DNA of 64,000 nucleotides from Dyadobacter bucti (GCF_005869225.1 NZ_SWFP01000005.1:434001-498000); one strand, 5' to 3'. Positions 43,291 through 52,581 are shown, numbered from the stretch's first letter. Made by a program: numbers and translations. Notes: generated from the sequence alone by a model not told the origin.

Positions 43291-43875
43291 TCATTCCTTT
43301 TTAAGCTTTTTAAGAAAATCATGCGCCTCTTTGGCTTCAGTTTGTCGCTGCTTTAGCATCCCTTCGGCCTCTTTTACCGTCAGTTCATGCGCCTCACGTT
43401 TCTGCGTTTCAAGCTCAGCTTGGTGAGGGTCTTTATAGTAAATACTATCAGCCTTTGCCGTAAAAACTGGACTGAGCTGCCTGGCAATGCGGTATTTAAT
43501 ATCGCTTTCTTGCAGTCGGCTGCTTTCGTTGTAGTTGCTGATGGCCACTGCGACACTTATGGCCGTTGAAAGCAACAGCAATGCTGCGGAGATAATAAAG
43601 CCCTTCGATTGAAGGTCGAAATGATGGTGGTGCTGGACTTCCGGAGTTTTTGGCACACTTGCAACCGCTTGCTTTATTTCCGAAAGGTAAGTCTCTAAAT
43701 TTTGACTTGACGAATGCTGTTTCAAATCTTTTTTTATGTCAATCAGGGTATCCGCAAGCGTTTTGTTTTGCGATTCAGCCGCAGTTTGGATCAGATTTTC
43801 AATCGAGGCGTTTTTTCTGATCACAAGCGAAAGCACTTCTTCAATCGATTCGAGTTGTTCTTCTATCTTTTTCAT
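43291..43875 (-). CDS. Coiled-coil membrane protein of the mobilisation operon
   Basis: 194 residues: a long N-terminal coiled coil (EEQLESIEEVLSLVIRKN), a run of four histidines around residue 87, one membrane helix (FIISAALLLLSTAISVAVAI), then a second, highly charged coiled coil ending FLKKLKKE. It overlaps the relaxase stop as ATGA, so it is co-translated with it. No family recognised; it may help place the relaxosome at the membrane. Confidence 0.65.
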   Translation of the reverse strand: MKKIEEQLESIEEVLSLVIRKNASIENLIQTAAESQNKTLADTLIDIKKDLKQHSSSQNLETYLSEIKQAVASVPKTPEVQHHHHFDLQSKGFIISAALLLLSTAISVAVAISNYNESSRLQESDIKYRIARQLSPVFTAKADSIYYKDPHQAELETQKREAHELTVKEAEGMLKQRQTEAKEAHDFLKKLKKE

Positions 43876-44807
43876 AAGCTTTGTCCTAAGTATTTTTTAC
43901 GTTTCTTCTTTTTTATTGGATTCATACTCTGCTGGTCATATTGCTGGACAGGGCGGAGCAAGTCATCAAGTATTTTGTCATCAATGGTTTGCTGGGAGAG
44001 AGTAGCGGGCCGGGATCTTTCTTGTGGGCGGGCGGGCTGATATTCTGGCTGCATTGGAAACTGCTGCACCATCGCCAGTTTCTGATTCTGCCGGATCAAT
44101 GCATCCAGCTTCCCAAAGCTCAAACTCCGATCGATCTTCGATCCTTTGAATTGCAGACTGCCTTTGGTGAAGCTGACACCTTGAATCTCACTAGTGCCTG
44201 ATTTGTATTTGAAGATGATTCCGATGCCTTGCCTTTCCAGCTTCGCGCTCAACTCATCCCAGCCTTGTGCGCCTGCACTTGCTGCTTTGATTCCATCATA
44301 TAATTCATATCTGACTTTGTCTGCACCTTTAAGCTGCTGCCGGTTGACCTGTTCTTTTCCTTTTCCCAAATGATAGCCATATTTGAGCGTGATCTCTTTG
44401 CAGACCTTGTGGTTCCTGTCTTTCTGAAACCGGTCTGAGATAGTTTTGCCTTCGTTGTTGACCCGGTTGTAGATTAGATGCAAATGCGGATGGTTTTTAT
44501 CCCGGTGCTCGACCAGGATAAACTGTGTACCGGAGATCTTCATCTTTTCCATGTACTCCAAAGCACGTTGCTTCATAATCTCAGGTGTTAGCAGGGCTGC
44601 ATCTTCCTTGCTCCAACTCAGCGAAATATGCCCGACTGCCTTTGTCAGGTTAGGATTTAGTTTTCTTTGCATATTGAAATCATCGATCATAGAGTGGACT
44701 TGATCCGTTCTCACACCTTCGGATAGCAGCAGACTTGCTTCCTGTTTTTCCATGGTATACCGCAGGACACCGCCAAAGCTGCTTCCAATCTTTACCTTAC
44801 CGATCAT
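43872..44807 (-). CDS. Relaxase / mobilisation nuclease (MobA-BmgA type)
   Basis: Nicks oriT and leads single-stranded transfer. 311 residues. The N-terminal strand IGKVKIGSSFGGVLRY is typical of Bacteroidota relaxases. Metal-binding histidines lie in VEHRDKNHPHLHLIYNRVN (His101, 106, 108, 110), with Tyr17 as the likely nicking residue. After about residue 230 the tail is basic and glutamine-rich. It overlaps mobC by 11 bases. Confidence 0.9.
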   Translation of the reverse strand: MIGKVKIGSSFGGVLRYTMEKQEASLLLSEGVRTDQVHSMIDDFNMQRKLNPNLTKAVGHISLSWSKEDAALLTPEIMKQRALEYMEKMKISGTQFILVEHRDKNHPHLHLIYNRVNNEGKTISDRFQKDRNHKVCKEITLKYGYHLGKGKEQVNRQQLKGADKVRYELYDGIKAASAGAQGWDELSAKLERQGIGIIFKYKSGTSEIQGVSFTKGSLQFKGSKIDRSLSFGKLDALIRQNQKLAMVQQFPMQPEYQPARPQERSRPATLSQQTIDDKILDDLLRPVQQYDQQSMNPIKKKKRKKYLGQSL

Positions 44808-45186
44808 CGCGGCCGAGTTTTTTCAGGATTGCATCGATTTGCAAAAGCAGCTCTTTGCAGGGTTGCCGGATGAATGTCAGTCCTTCCTTATGGGCAAGGT
44901 GCGTCAGCTGATTCAGGTTGTTGGCCATGCCGGTCAGTGTCCTCAGATGCCTGAGATCATCAGGTTTTAACCTTGCCAAAACTTTTGCTTTCTTGGCAGC
45001 CAACCTGAACCAGGCGCTTGGTTTCATCCCAGCATCCTTGGCTTTTTCTTCGATCAAAAAGCGCTCGGTTTCTGTCAGCCTGACCATGAGTTGGCTCTGC
45101 CGTTTTACTTTTTTTGGTGGCCTGCCGCCTTTGGGATTATAGGGCTTTCGGTCTTTGGTTTCTGTCTTTTCCATCTCACATTCCAT
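44797..45186 (-). CDS. mobC: MobC-like relaxosome accessory protein
   Basis: 129 residues from the ATG at 45186; the frame could extend to a TTG at 45228. Basic N-terminus (KPYNPKGGRPPKKVKRQS), a ribbon-helix-helix-like LMVRLTETERFLIEEKAKDAG, then AWFRLAAKKAKV and the MobC signature region LTGMANNLNQLTHLAH. It should bind oriT and help the relaxase. It sits directly downstream of the oriT-like hairpin. Confidence 0.87.
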   Translation of the reverse strand: MECEMEKTETKDRKPYNPKGGRPPKKVKRQSQLMVRLTETERFLIEEKAKDAGMKPSAWFRLAAKKAKVLARLKPDDLRHLRTLTGMANNLNQLTHLAHKEGLTFIRQPCKELLLQIDAILKKLGRDDR

Positions 45187-45224
45187 TATCTGTTTAAACC
45201 TTTTGCGACCAGCGGGAGAAAAAG

Positions 45225-45284
45225 GCAAGTTTTAGTCACGCGGTTAGCGGGACGGGTTTTTGCGAAGCGAAAACACAAACTTGC
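45225..45284. other. Candidate origin of transfer (oriT)
   Basis: A nested palindrome in the spacer before the mob operon: outer repeat GCAAGTTT (45225-45232) / AAACTTGC (45277-45284) and inner hairpin GTTTTTGC-GAA-GCGAAAAC (45256-45274). A GC-rich GCGGTTAGCGGGACGGG patch lies between. Position and structure fit a relaxase target. Confidence 0.6.
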
Positions 45285-45297
45285 TCTCTGAAGACAC

Positions 45298-46242
45298 TTA
45301 CAGGCCCAGTCCCTGCGACTTCTTATATTCCTGCCGCTGTTTCACTTCTTTTTGACCTGATTTCTGGCTTACTAAATAATCATTTAGGTCTTTGTACTGC
45401 TTGTAGATCACGGAGGCATCAACCGTTTTGAGCCCTGCCGACTGGTATTTTTCCTGCGTTTTTCTACCAGCGTTGTCATGATCCAGATACAGGAAAACAT
45501 TCTGGTAACCTTCCAAAATAGCCAAGCTTCTATCTGCCAGACTTACCGAGTTCAGGAGCAGAAAATCACTGCGGATTGAGTGCAGGCTTTTCTGCAAAGT
45601 GAGCAGTGAAAGAAAATCCATGAACCCTTCAACGACGCAAATGGACTTGCCTCCGTTCTCAATGTGCGTAATGTCCTTGGGTGAGGATGAACCTTTAAAA
45701 TAAGGGTTTCTGAGCTCATAACCGCCCGACCTGTTTTCAGATCCTGCGGCGAAATACTGTCTATCATCCAGCTGGTAATACACTTCCTTACAATAGGGCC
45801 TTGCAATGTTGAGCGGAATGCCCCGACTTTCCAAATAGCTGGTTATTGCCGGATTGTTTCCCAAGGGCTTAATCTCGTTGATAGTAATAGCAGGAGCATT
45901 AATCCGTTTATCAGTAACGATCTGCCATATATGTTTAGCTGCCAAGGAAAGATCTTGGTTTTGCTGTTCAAAGAGAAAAAGGCTGTTCAACTTTTCCACA
46001 AGACTACTCGCGTCCTGAATTGGATAGAGCCTTTCGGCCAGGTCAAATAACTTGCCGCCCTGCATAAGAGCATAGTCATACCACCTGTTAATGGCTGTAT
46101 TTACTTTAAAAGATGGGGAATGCTCAGGCTCACGGATAGGCGATACGTACCATTGACTTTCGCCTCTTTTATAGCTGGGCTGGATACCGATTTTACTCAG
46201 AAAATCAGTGATGGGTAGCTGGTTTAATTGCTTGATATTCAT
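45298..46242 (-). CDS. Toprim-domain primase-like protein of the element
   Basis: 314 residues. The N-terminus resembles a CHC2-like fold with the cysteines lost (YKRGESQWYVSPIREPEHSPSF). The C-terminal Toprim part has ICVVEGFMDFLSLLTL and VFLYLDHDNAGRKTQEKYQ, the catalytic Glu and DxD-like acidic residues. Proteins of this kind prime replication of the transferred strand. It is the only gene between the iteron region and oriT. Confidence 0.8.
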   Translation of the reverse strand: MNIKQLNQLPITDFLSKIGIQPSYKRGESQWYVSPIREPEHSPSFKVNTAINRWYDYALMQGGKLFDLAERLYPIQDASSLVEKLNSLFLFEQQNQDLSLAAKHIWQIVTDKRINAPAITINEIKPLGNNPAITSYLESRGIPLNIARPYCKEVYYQLDDRQYFAAGSENRSGGYELRNPYFKGSSSPKDITHIENGGKSICVVEGFMDFLSLLTLQKSLHSIRSDFLLLNSVSLADRSLAILEGYQNVFLYLDHDNAGRKTQEKYQSAGLKTVDASVIYKQYKDLNDYLVSQKSGQKEVKQRQEYKKSQGLGL

Positions 46243-46300
46243 TGTTTTATTTTTTGATTAGCAAACCCCTGTTTTAAGCAAGCTGGTAGAAGCCGTTTTT

Positions 46301-46499
46301 ATGATGAGATGATGAGAAATGGATGTAAATTATTGATAATGATATTAGTTATGGGCTCATCATGGCCTCATCAAGCATATTTACCATGATGAGTTTTCTC
46401 ATCGTGCTCATCATACCTCATCATAAAATAAGATACTTTGATGAGCGTGTTATGCACTGATAATTAGCGAGTTGCGGTTCGTTTTACAGCCCCTCATCA
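46301..46499. repeat. Cluster of CTCATCA / TGATGAG heptamers (iteron-like, putative oriV)
   Basis: Copies in both orientations at 46302, 46310, 46356, 46367, 46387, 46407, 46417, 46439 and 46493, plus a one-mismatch copy at 46398. The last reaches into the helicase 3' end. The AT-rich spacer between two replication genes with about ten repeats looks like an origin or a site for an element-encoded initiator. Confidence 0.6.
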
Positions 46500-47713
46500 A
46501 ACTTTTGGATAATCCAGTCCATTGAAACGCTGTAATACCTGCCGGTTGAATGCACCGCGGCAAGGTCATTGCAGCTGTTATATAAATAGGTCTGATAGTT
46601 CAAACTGTTGGCAACCGGCTTCAAGCCCCAATCATTTTGCAGCACATTGGAAACCTGCTGACGGGTCAGCCTTGGCATATTCCGCTTCAAAAGTTCAAGC
46701 ATGTCCTTATTTGTGAATTCCAGCTTGCTGATGCCCGTATTCTCAAAGATTTCGCGAAGGATAAAGAGCATTTCCGTTTCCAGCCGGTTGCGGTTATTTC
46801 GGATGACACTCATCAAAGCTTCCGTCCGAATTTGCCTTTCCGAAAACCACATTCTGGTTTGAGGTATGGGGACTGAGAGATTCCGGGAAAGCAGGTGATT
46901 CAAAAATGCTGGAAGCTCGCTAGCCATCAAATCCAGTAGATGGATATTTTCCGATGGCAGCACTGGAACCTTCCGTATCCAATAGCGGGTTTCAGCCGGG
47001 TCAATGACAATGAAGCTTTCTTCATTGTTGGAGCACAATACAAACTTGCCGAAGAACTCAGTTTCCTTCCGGTCTTTGCCTTTGGCTTCAATCTTTGAAT
47101 TTCGGGCAGTGCTTAGGTTCTTGATCTTTTCTGAGTCTTCTCTCCGGTCGAGCAGCACTTCATCAACGGCAATGATTAAAGTGTTCATCCAGTCGGAATT
47201 GAACTGGGATCGGAAATCGCTGTTGCCGTTAAAGGTCATATTTTTTCCGAAGATCATTTTTAGAAAATTCAGGAAAGTGGTCTTGCCAGTTTTCCGCTCT
47301 TTGGAAACCAGGCACAGCACCGGGAGCTTCTGCGTGGGTCTTTGGTAAAGAAGGCTTAAATAATCCAGGCCGAGCTCAAACTGTTCTCCAAAGATGTGCC
47401 GTATAAACCCGAGCGTATTAGCCGGATCACCTGGCTGTGGCTGGGCTTCCAACCGGTGATAGAGGTTATAAAAGTTTCCGACAATTTCTTTGTAGTCCAG
47501 ATGATCCGGCACGCAGCAAAAACCATCAAACTTTCTGATCTTCTTGATCTGACTTGGTTCAAGATCCTGTCTGAGCATCTCGGCCGACCACGGGATCCAC
47601 ATTTCCATAAATTCCTTGCTGACAGTCGGCTGCATACACTTTTTGTAATAGCCGGTCTGAACCCGTATGTAGCTGCCTGGCAGGTTCAACGGATAATTGT
47701 TGGCGGTCATCAT
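46484..47713 (-). CDS. Primase-helicase (DUF5906/SF3-like) of the element
   Basis: 409 residues. A core ATPase has Walker A VSKERKTGKTTFLNF (around 137-150), Walker B-like TLIIAVDEVLLDRRE and FVLCSNNEESFIVIDPAETRYW as sensor region. The C-terminal segment looks like a winged helix (LTRQQVSNVLQNDWGL). This is the usual replication helicase of integrated satellites and plasmids. Its 3' end overlaps the repeat cluster. The HTH gene is 12 bp upstream. Confidence 0.8.
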   Translation of the reverse strand: MMTANNYPLNLPGSYIRVQTGYYKKCMQPTVSKEFMEMWIPWSAEMLRQDLEPSQIKKIRKFDGFCCVPDHLDYKEIVGNFYNLYHRLEAQPQPGDPANTLGFIRHIFGEQFELGLDYLSLLYQRPTQKLPVLCLVSKERKTGKTTFLNFLKMIFGKNMTFNGNSDFRSQFNSDWMNTLIIAVDEVLLDRREDSEKIKNLSTARNSKIEAKGKDRKETEFFGKFVLCSNNEESFIVIDPAETRYWIRKVPVLPSENIHLLDLMASELPAFLNHLLSRNLSVPIPQTRMWFSERQIRTEALMSVIRNNRNRLETEMLFILREIFENTGISKLEFTNKDMLELLKRNMPRLTRQQVSNVLQNDWGLKPVANSLNYQTYLYNSCNDLAAVHSTGRYYSVSMDWIIQKFDEGL

Positions 47714-47725
47714 CAGGTAGACAGC

Positions 47726-48067
47726 TTAGTGACGTTTTGCTTTGCGCCCAACCACCAGGGAAGGAAGTTGCTCCCTGATTTCGGACATTGTTTGTTTCTT
47801 GCCGGATCTGATCCACTCTTCCAGCTCGGACTTGTAGAAGTAAAGCCGCTTGCCCTTCTTGCTGACGGGGATCTCACGGTGACAGACTTTTCCATACAGG
47901 GTCTGCACGGACAGGTTTAGGAACTCGGCAGCCTGTGCAATTGTCATCAGTTCGATGGCAGGCGGAATGGGCTGGCGGGATTCCAAAAGAAGGTCTTGGA
48001 TACTATCAAGCTTTTGGTGAAGTTCTGACACTGCGCGGGGTAGCTGGTCAAATGAGTATTGCTCCAT
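47726..48067 (-). CDS. Helix-turn-helix, excisionase-like protein
   Basis: 113 residues. A coiled N-terminus is followed by a MerR/excisionase-type winged helix: LMTIAQAAEFLNLSVQTLYGKVCHREIP, then VSKKGKRLYFYKSELEEWIRSG. This HTH_17 class includes Xis proteins and replication regulators of Bacteroidota elements. It lies first in the replication operon, with an interrupted palindrome about 60 bp upstream. Confidence 0.85.
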   Translation of the reverse strand: MEQYSFDQLPRAVSELHQKLDSIQDLLLESRQPIPPAIELMTIAQAAEFLNLSVQTLYGKVCHREIPVSKKGKRLYFYKSELEEWIRSGKKQTMSEIREQLPSLVVGRKAKRH

Positions 48068-48127
48068 AACAATTGCGTTGTTTTGTTTGATACCGCAATG
48101 TTAGGCGCTTGTTTAGGTGGGTTACAA

Positions 48128-48159
48128 GTAGGCAGAAGTGTCGCCCCACTTTTACCTAC
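48128..48159. promoter_or_regulatory. Interrupted palindrome upstream of the HTH gene
   Basis: GTAGG-cag-AAGTG, six-base loop, CACTT-tta-CCTAC. Two 5-bp arms on each side pair around a symmetrical mismatch, giving a hairpin or operator between the HTH gene and darT. Confidence 0.5.
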
Positions 48160-48306
48160 CGATATTTGTACTTACTTTTGCTTGAAGTTTCTGGAAGTAA
48201 GCTGGGAGCTTTCACACCCTTAAATCTCTTTCAGCCAGTAGTCCTGAATGGTTCTTGATATTAAATAGTAAGCAAAAAACCGTATGTTGTATCTAATAAA
48301 AACTGT

Positions 48307-48963
48307 ATGACTTTGGCAGATATAAAAATCTATCGAATGCTTCACGTTGACAACATACCCCATATTCTTCAGTATGGAATAACGCACAAAAACTCGCCGC
48401 AAGCCAATCCAAATTTTGTCACAATAGGCGACCTAAGTCTGATCGATACTCGAAATAAAAAAATGGTGAGGGTCGACAATGGCGACCTCGATGCCTTGAA
48501 CGTTCCTTCGATTACTCTTGGAGATTTTATCCCTTTTTATTTCGGAGTAAGAATGCCAATGCTGTATGTAATGCAACACGGCGGAAATTTTGTAAGGCAA
48601 GCCACACCTCCTGAAAACATTATATACTTGGCTTGTTCCGTGCAGCGCATTGTTAACTCCAAAATAAATTATTTTTTCTCGGATGGGCATGGTACTGACG
48701 GATATACAGCTTTTTATGACAGAAGTAAAATACAGGAACTTCCTTCTTTAATCGATTGGAGCGCAGTCAAGTCTTCTTATTGGGGTGGACAAGAGAATTT
48801 AATTGTAAAAAGAAAGAAACAAGCTGAATTCCTTGTTGCAAGCGACTTGCCGGCCGATTTCATTATTGGGTATGGTTGTTATAGTGAAGCAGTCAAGACT
48901 AAATTAAAGGGCCTCGGCATTGAGGATGTTATGATCAAAACAATACCTCAAGCATATTACTAA
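48307..48963 (+). CDS. darT: DarT: DNA thymidine ADP-ribosyltransferase toxin
   Basis: 218 residues, former DUF4433. DarT attaches ADP-ribose to thymidine in single-stranded DNA and blocks replication, including that of phages. Seen: YRMLHVDNIPHILQYGI with the NAD-binding histidine, then FIPFYFGVRMPMLYVM and GGQENLIVKRKKQAEFLV with Glu174 the likely catalytic residue. The antitoxin DarG gene follows after 8 bp. It is transcribed opposite to the neighbouring replication operon. Confidence 0.92.
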   Translation: MTLADIKIYRMLHVDNIPHILQYGITHKNSPQANPNFVTIGDLSLIDTRNKKMVRVDNGDLDALNVPSITLGDFIPFYFGVRMPMLYVMQHGGNFVRQATPPENIIYLACSVQRIVNSKINYFFSDGHGTDGYTAFYDRSKIQELPSLIDWSAVKSSYWGGQENLIVKRKKQAEFLVASDLPADFIIGYGCYSEAVKTKLKGLGIEDVMIKTIPQAYY

Positions 48964-48971
48964 ACTCAATT

Positions 48972-50000
48972 ATGATAAAATACATAACTGGTAATATTTT
49001 GGATAGTACGGCGTATGCATTAATTAACACTGTGAATACGGTCGGTGTTATGGGGAAAGGCATTGCATTGCAATTCAAAAAAGCATATCCTAACAATTTT
49101 AAATCTTATGAAAATGCCAGCAAAAGTAGAAGTGTTGTAGTTGGAAAGATGTTTGTCACAAAAGACTACAACGCAGACTCTGGTGAAAAGTTAATTATTA
49201 ACTTTCCAACAAAAATTGACTGGCGAAAGCCGTCAGAATACGAATATATTGAGGATGGTTTGGAAGATTTGATTAACGTGATCAAGGATAACCAGATTAA
49301 AAGCATAGCTATTCCACCACTTGGAGCAGGTAACGGGGGGCTTAAATGGGAAAAGGTTAAGAAGATTATTGAAAACAAACTCAAGGATCTAGACATAGAA
49401 ATATTTGTCTATGAGCCAACAGATCAAATCAAAGAGCATCTGAAGAATGAGAGGGTAAAATTGACGGATGCTCGGGCATTATTACTCTTTGTACTTTACG
49501 ACCTAGTTCGCCATGGTGAGTATGTTTCAGAATTTTCAGCTGAGAAAGTCTGCTACTTTCTGCAAAAATTCGGCGCAAAAAAATATTTAAAACTGGATTA
49601 TGAAGCTAATTTCTATGGACCGTATTCTGGCAAAGTACGATTTGTTTTGAATGCATTGAATGGAAGCTATATAATGGGTTTTAGTGATATGAACAAAAAG
49701 CCATTTGAGCCATTAACCCTCGTTGGGGACGGCTATGAGACCGTCAAAAAGCATGTTTATGAAAATCCAGAACTTCTAGCTATTGCGACCAAAACAATAG
49801 AATTCTTGCGAGATTTCTATTCGGACTTTGGCCTCGAACTTCTATCCTCAATTGATTACATTGGCACGAATCAGGGGTCTTTTCAAACAGAGATTATAAC
49901 GCAGAGGTTAGATGAGTGGAGCGACAGAAAGAGAAGCTTGTTTTCAAATAAGAGGTATATTGACATTTCAATAAGGCATCTCCAAACTGCGTTGTCCTGA
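48972..50000 (+). CDS. darG: DarG: macrodomain antitoxin
   Basis: 342 residues. The N-terminal macrodomain (about 1-150), starting MIKYITGNILDSTAYALINTVN and containing GVMGKGIALQFKKAYP and IAIPPLGAGNGGL, removes ADP-ribose from DNA. The C-terminal half (about 165-342) is the helical DarG domain that binds DarT. Gene order and spacing are those of known darTG operons. Confidence 0.93.
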   Translation: MIKYITGNILDSTAYALINTVNTVGVMGKGIALQFKKAYPNNFKSYENASKSRSVVVGKMFVTKDYNADSGEKLIINFPTKIDWRKPSEYEYIEDGLEDLINVIKDNQIKSIAIPPLGAGNGGLKWEKVKKIIENKLKDLDIEIFVYEPTDQIKEHLKNERVKLTDARALLLFVLYDLVRHGEYVSEFSAEKVCYFLQKFGAKKYLKLDYEANFYGPYSGKVRFVLNALNGSYIMGFSDMNKKPFEPLTLVGDGYETVKKHVYENPELLAIATKTIEFLRDFYSDFGLELLSSIDYIGTNQGSFQTEIITQRLDEWSDRKRSLFSNKRYIDISIRHLQTALS

Positions 50001-50144
50001 AACTATATTCAACAAATTGCTGATCTTGACGGGTCTGTGTGTTATTTGATATCAAATTTTTCTACCACTCTTCCCTGAAACATTTTAAAGAAAACATCTC
50101 GCAGAATTTTTGTATTCAATTCGAAGCTTTGTTTCGACAATCTG

Positions 50145-51119
50145 TTAAGATGGACTGCTTTTCTTAGTTCGAGCTATAGGTACTATGAAGAACTCGGTTC
50201 CATTCTTTCTTCTTACCTCTAAGATCGGAGACTGACATTGTTTGGCGTCCGACGAAATGATACCATTCAGGTAGCCAGTCGTAAAAGGTTTGTACTGGGC
50301 ATTTGACACATATTGAAAATGCGCAATGATCCAAGTTTCGAGTTCGGCTTTGTTACAGGAAACAATCAAATTCGCTTCAATGAGCTGCTTGAATGCATCA
50401 GCAAGCTGATTTCCATTGCTGTTAAAAAGCAATTTCTGCCTAGGAGAAATGTTGTTGGTCAGCAGCGTGAATAACGGTTGCTGCTCTTGCTCTCCAAAAT
50501 ACTCCTTGAAGATCTTGAAAAACTGATCGGCTATACCTTCGACAAATACAGGATAGCGGCGGATTCGTATTGGCGTCCGTTCACCATCACTGATCTTTTC
50601 TACCTCCGAATCTTGACCTTCCGTTTTTACAAGCGCAGTGATTTCCGCGATAAAGTCGGCCAGACTTTCTTCTCTTTCCCTAATTGAATCGCAAAGATCC
50701 TCGACAAACTCGGGGGTAACGATTGCGTCTGTTTTATTAGGTTCCAAAAGATCGGTGTAGAAGATCTCTGCAAATTCGACGATAAGCAGAAAGTTGTCCT
50801 GCAAGTTTTCTCCATTCGAAGGGTGATGACGAAAGTAATTTTCCCAAAACCTGTTGAATAGGGATAAAAGCTTCTTTGCCTGATCTAAATATGCTTTTCG
50901 TCTCCCAACATCTGCGCCAATAATGTCGATGACAGCCAAGTCTTTTAAGATCTGCAGATGCCTTGCAAACTGCAATGAGAAATGTGGGGTCTGATGGGTA
51001 ATATCATATCCTGATTTGAAGATTGGGCCGAGTTCGGCAGGTTCGCGCTTGTCCCTGATTTCAGATAGTCGAAGGTCAAATTTTTGTAAGAATGTGAAAT
51101 ATTCCTTGAAGTGCTCCAT
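50145..51119 (-). CDS. RteC-like protein of the element
   Basis: 324 residues from the ATG at 51119; a TTG at 51134 is in frame. The N-terminal half is helical; the last third has a wHTH-like pattern LADAFKQLIEANLIVSCNK, then ELETWIIAHFQYV and YLNGIISSD. RteC-type proteins act as regulators of excision or transfer in Bacteroidota elements, so a regulatory role is inferred from type and from its place next to the integrase. A decayed copy lies outside the element at about 55600-56083. Confidence 0.6.
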   Translation of the reverse strand: MEHFKEYFTFLQKFDLRLSEIRDKREPAELGPIFKSGYDITHQTPHFSLQFARHLQILKDLAVIDIIGADVGRRKAYLDQAKKLLSLFNRFWENYFRHHPSNGENLQDNFLLIVEFAEIFYTDLLEPNKTDAIVTPEFVEDLCDSIREREESLADFIAEITALVKTEGQDSEVEKISDGERTPIRIRRYPVFVEGIADQFFKIFKEYFGEQEQQPLFTLLTNNISPRQKLLFNSNGNQLADAFKQLIEANLIVSCNKAELETWIIAHFQYVSNAQYKPFTTGYLNGIISSDAKQCQSPILEVRRKNGTEFFIVPIARTKKSSPS

Positions 51120-51168
51120 GCTTTGAAATTTCAATACTGACTACCTAGACGATATTTAGGGCCAAAAA

Positions 51169-52581
51169 CTATAATAACGCGCTCAGATATTTCTTTGTTT
51201 TTTCATCATCAAAACTACCTAAATAGCTTTCCGTTGTTGAAATCGAAGTGTGGCCGAGCGACTGGCTGATAAATGCCAGGGGCGCTTCTGATTGCAGAAG
51301 GATCGTTGCAAAAGAGTGCCTGGCGCTGTACGTATTAACGTCTCCTGTGATTTCATTAGCAGCCGCAATGTCCTTCATGTATTGATTTGTGATTTTCACC
51401 ACCTGATTGATTACGGTCTTTTGTCTTTCTGGTGTCATATCGTGCTCCAAAAATGGGAAGACATGATCTTTAGGGTTTTTGCTCTTTACCCCCCAGCGTT
51501 CAATTATATCAAAAGTTTCTTTGAACAGGGTAACCTTGATCACGTTTTGGTTGCCCCTGGTTGAGCGAGCAGTCTTTTGGCGGATAAAGGTTAATCGGTC
51601 GCCTTCTATATCCTGCCAGCGAATGCGGCAAATGTCATTCATGTTCATCCCATTACATAAATAGGAAAAAACCCATAGATCACGGCTTCGCTGTTCAAAT
51701 CCTGGATTGCATTTATGCATTATGATTTTTAGCACGTCATCCTTGCTGAGTGCTTTTTTGGTATTGCTGCCAGCTGGTATCATATACCTTCTCTTGCCGA
51801 AAGGGTATAACTCCCTATTCATAATGCCCGCGTCAATGGCGTCATTACAAACAGATCTAATGTGCCGGCAATATATACCAACGGTTGTCAGGGTAGCGGG
51901 GGATGAGCTTCCTTTCGGTCCCCTGCGTTTTCGACCGTGCTTGAGCATCCATTTCTCATAACTCGTCAAAAACGCTGGAGTCAGATATTCAAAGCGGAGT
52001 ACAATCTCTTTTTTCTTCGCTTCCTTGATTGGTAAGGGCGGAAGGCTCAGCAATTCCTGACGTTGCTTTTCGGTGAGAGACTCGAGAAAACGCAGCAATG
52101 ATGTGGACGTCGAGGTGTAGCTCAGTGCATTTCCAATCCGGCCTTCCTTGTTCATTTCATTTGCTTTCAAAGTGAGAGCCTGAATGACATTGTTTTTATC
52201 CCTTGTCTCCTTGCTAGGCTTCGATTCCTGACCAAACATACTTATCTCATATGCGAATCGCTCAAAGCTGAAGTCGTCATCAAGCTTGCCCACAATTGTC
52301 CGGGCTCTGCCTAGGAAACTTTCGACTTCTTTGCCAGTATACTCTTCCTCATAAGTACTTCCGAAAAGCTTGTTCCATAACTTCCTTCTGTAGTCGTTTT
52401 TCACTTGTCCGGGCATACCGGATTTGTGCTTTTTGAGAAAGTCCCAGTCCTGTTCTGAGATTTTCAAACCTGTGGTGAAAAGTCGCTGTTTTCCCTCATG
52501 AGAAACCAACCATTTTATCACACCTTCATCACCTTTTGAAGCTCTTTTGTCGAGGAATAAATTTACCGTTGTAGCGCTCAT
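51169..52581 (-). CDS. int: Tyrosine recombinase / integrase of the element
   Basis: 470 residues. A SAM-like core-binding domain lies in the middle (around 100-240) and the catalytic domain follows. NDICRIRWQDI probably contains the first arginine; ARHSFATILL has the H/R-box arginine, and LGHTSISTTESYLG ends with the nucleophilic tyrosine. It lies 168 bp inside attR and should recombine the tRNA-Asn site. It is of the Bacteroidota phage-integrase-like type with an Arm-DNA-binding N-terminus (KRASKGDEGVIKWLV). Confidence 0.95.
   Translation of the reverse strand: MSATTVNLFLDKRASKGDEGVIKWLVSHEGKQRLFTTGLKISEQDWDFLKKHKSGMPGQVKNDYRRKLWNKLFGSTYEEEYTGKEVESFLGRARTIVGKLDDDFSFERFAYEISMFGQESKPSKETRDKNNVIQALTLKANEMNKEGRIGNALSYTSTSTSLLRFLESLTEKQRQELLSLPPLPIKEAKKKEIVLRFEYLTPAFLTSYEKWMLKHGRKRRGPKGSSSPATLTTVGIYCRHIRSVCNDAIDAGIMNRELYPFGKRRYMIPAGSNTKKALSKDDVLKIIMHKCNPGFEQRSRDLWVFSYLCNGMNMNDICRIRWQDIEGDRLTFIRQKTARSTRGNQNVIKVTLFKETFDIIERWGVKSKNPKDHVFPFLEHDMTPERQKTVINQVVKITNQYMKDIAAANEITGDVNTYSARHSFATILLQSEAPLAFISQSLGHTSISTTESYLGSFDDEKTKKYLSALL

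Noticed and set aside
46301..46499. CRISPR array in the CTCATCA repeat region
   Set aside because: Repeats are only 7 bp, occur in both orientations and are irregularly spaced; no cas genes.
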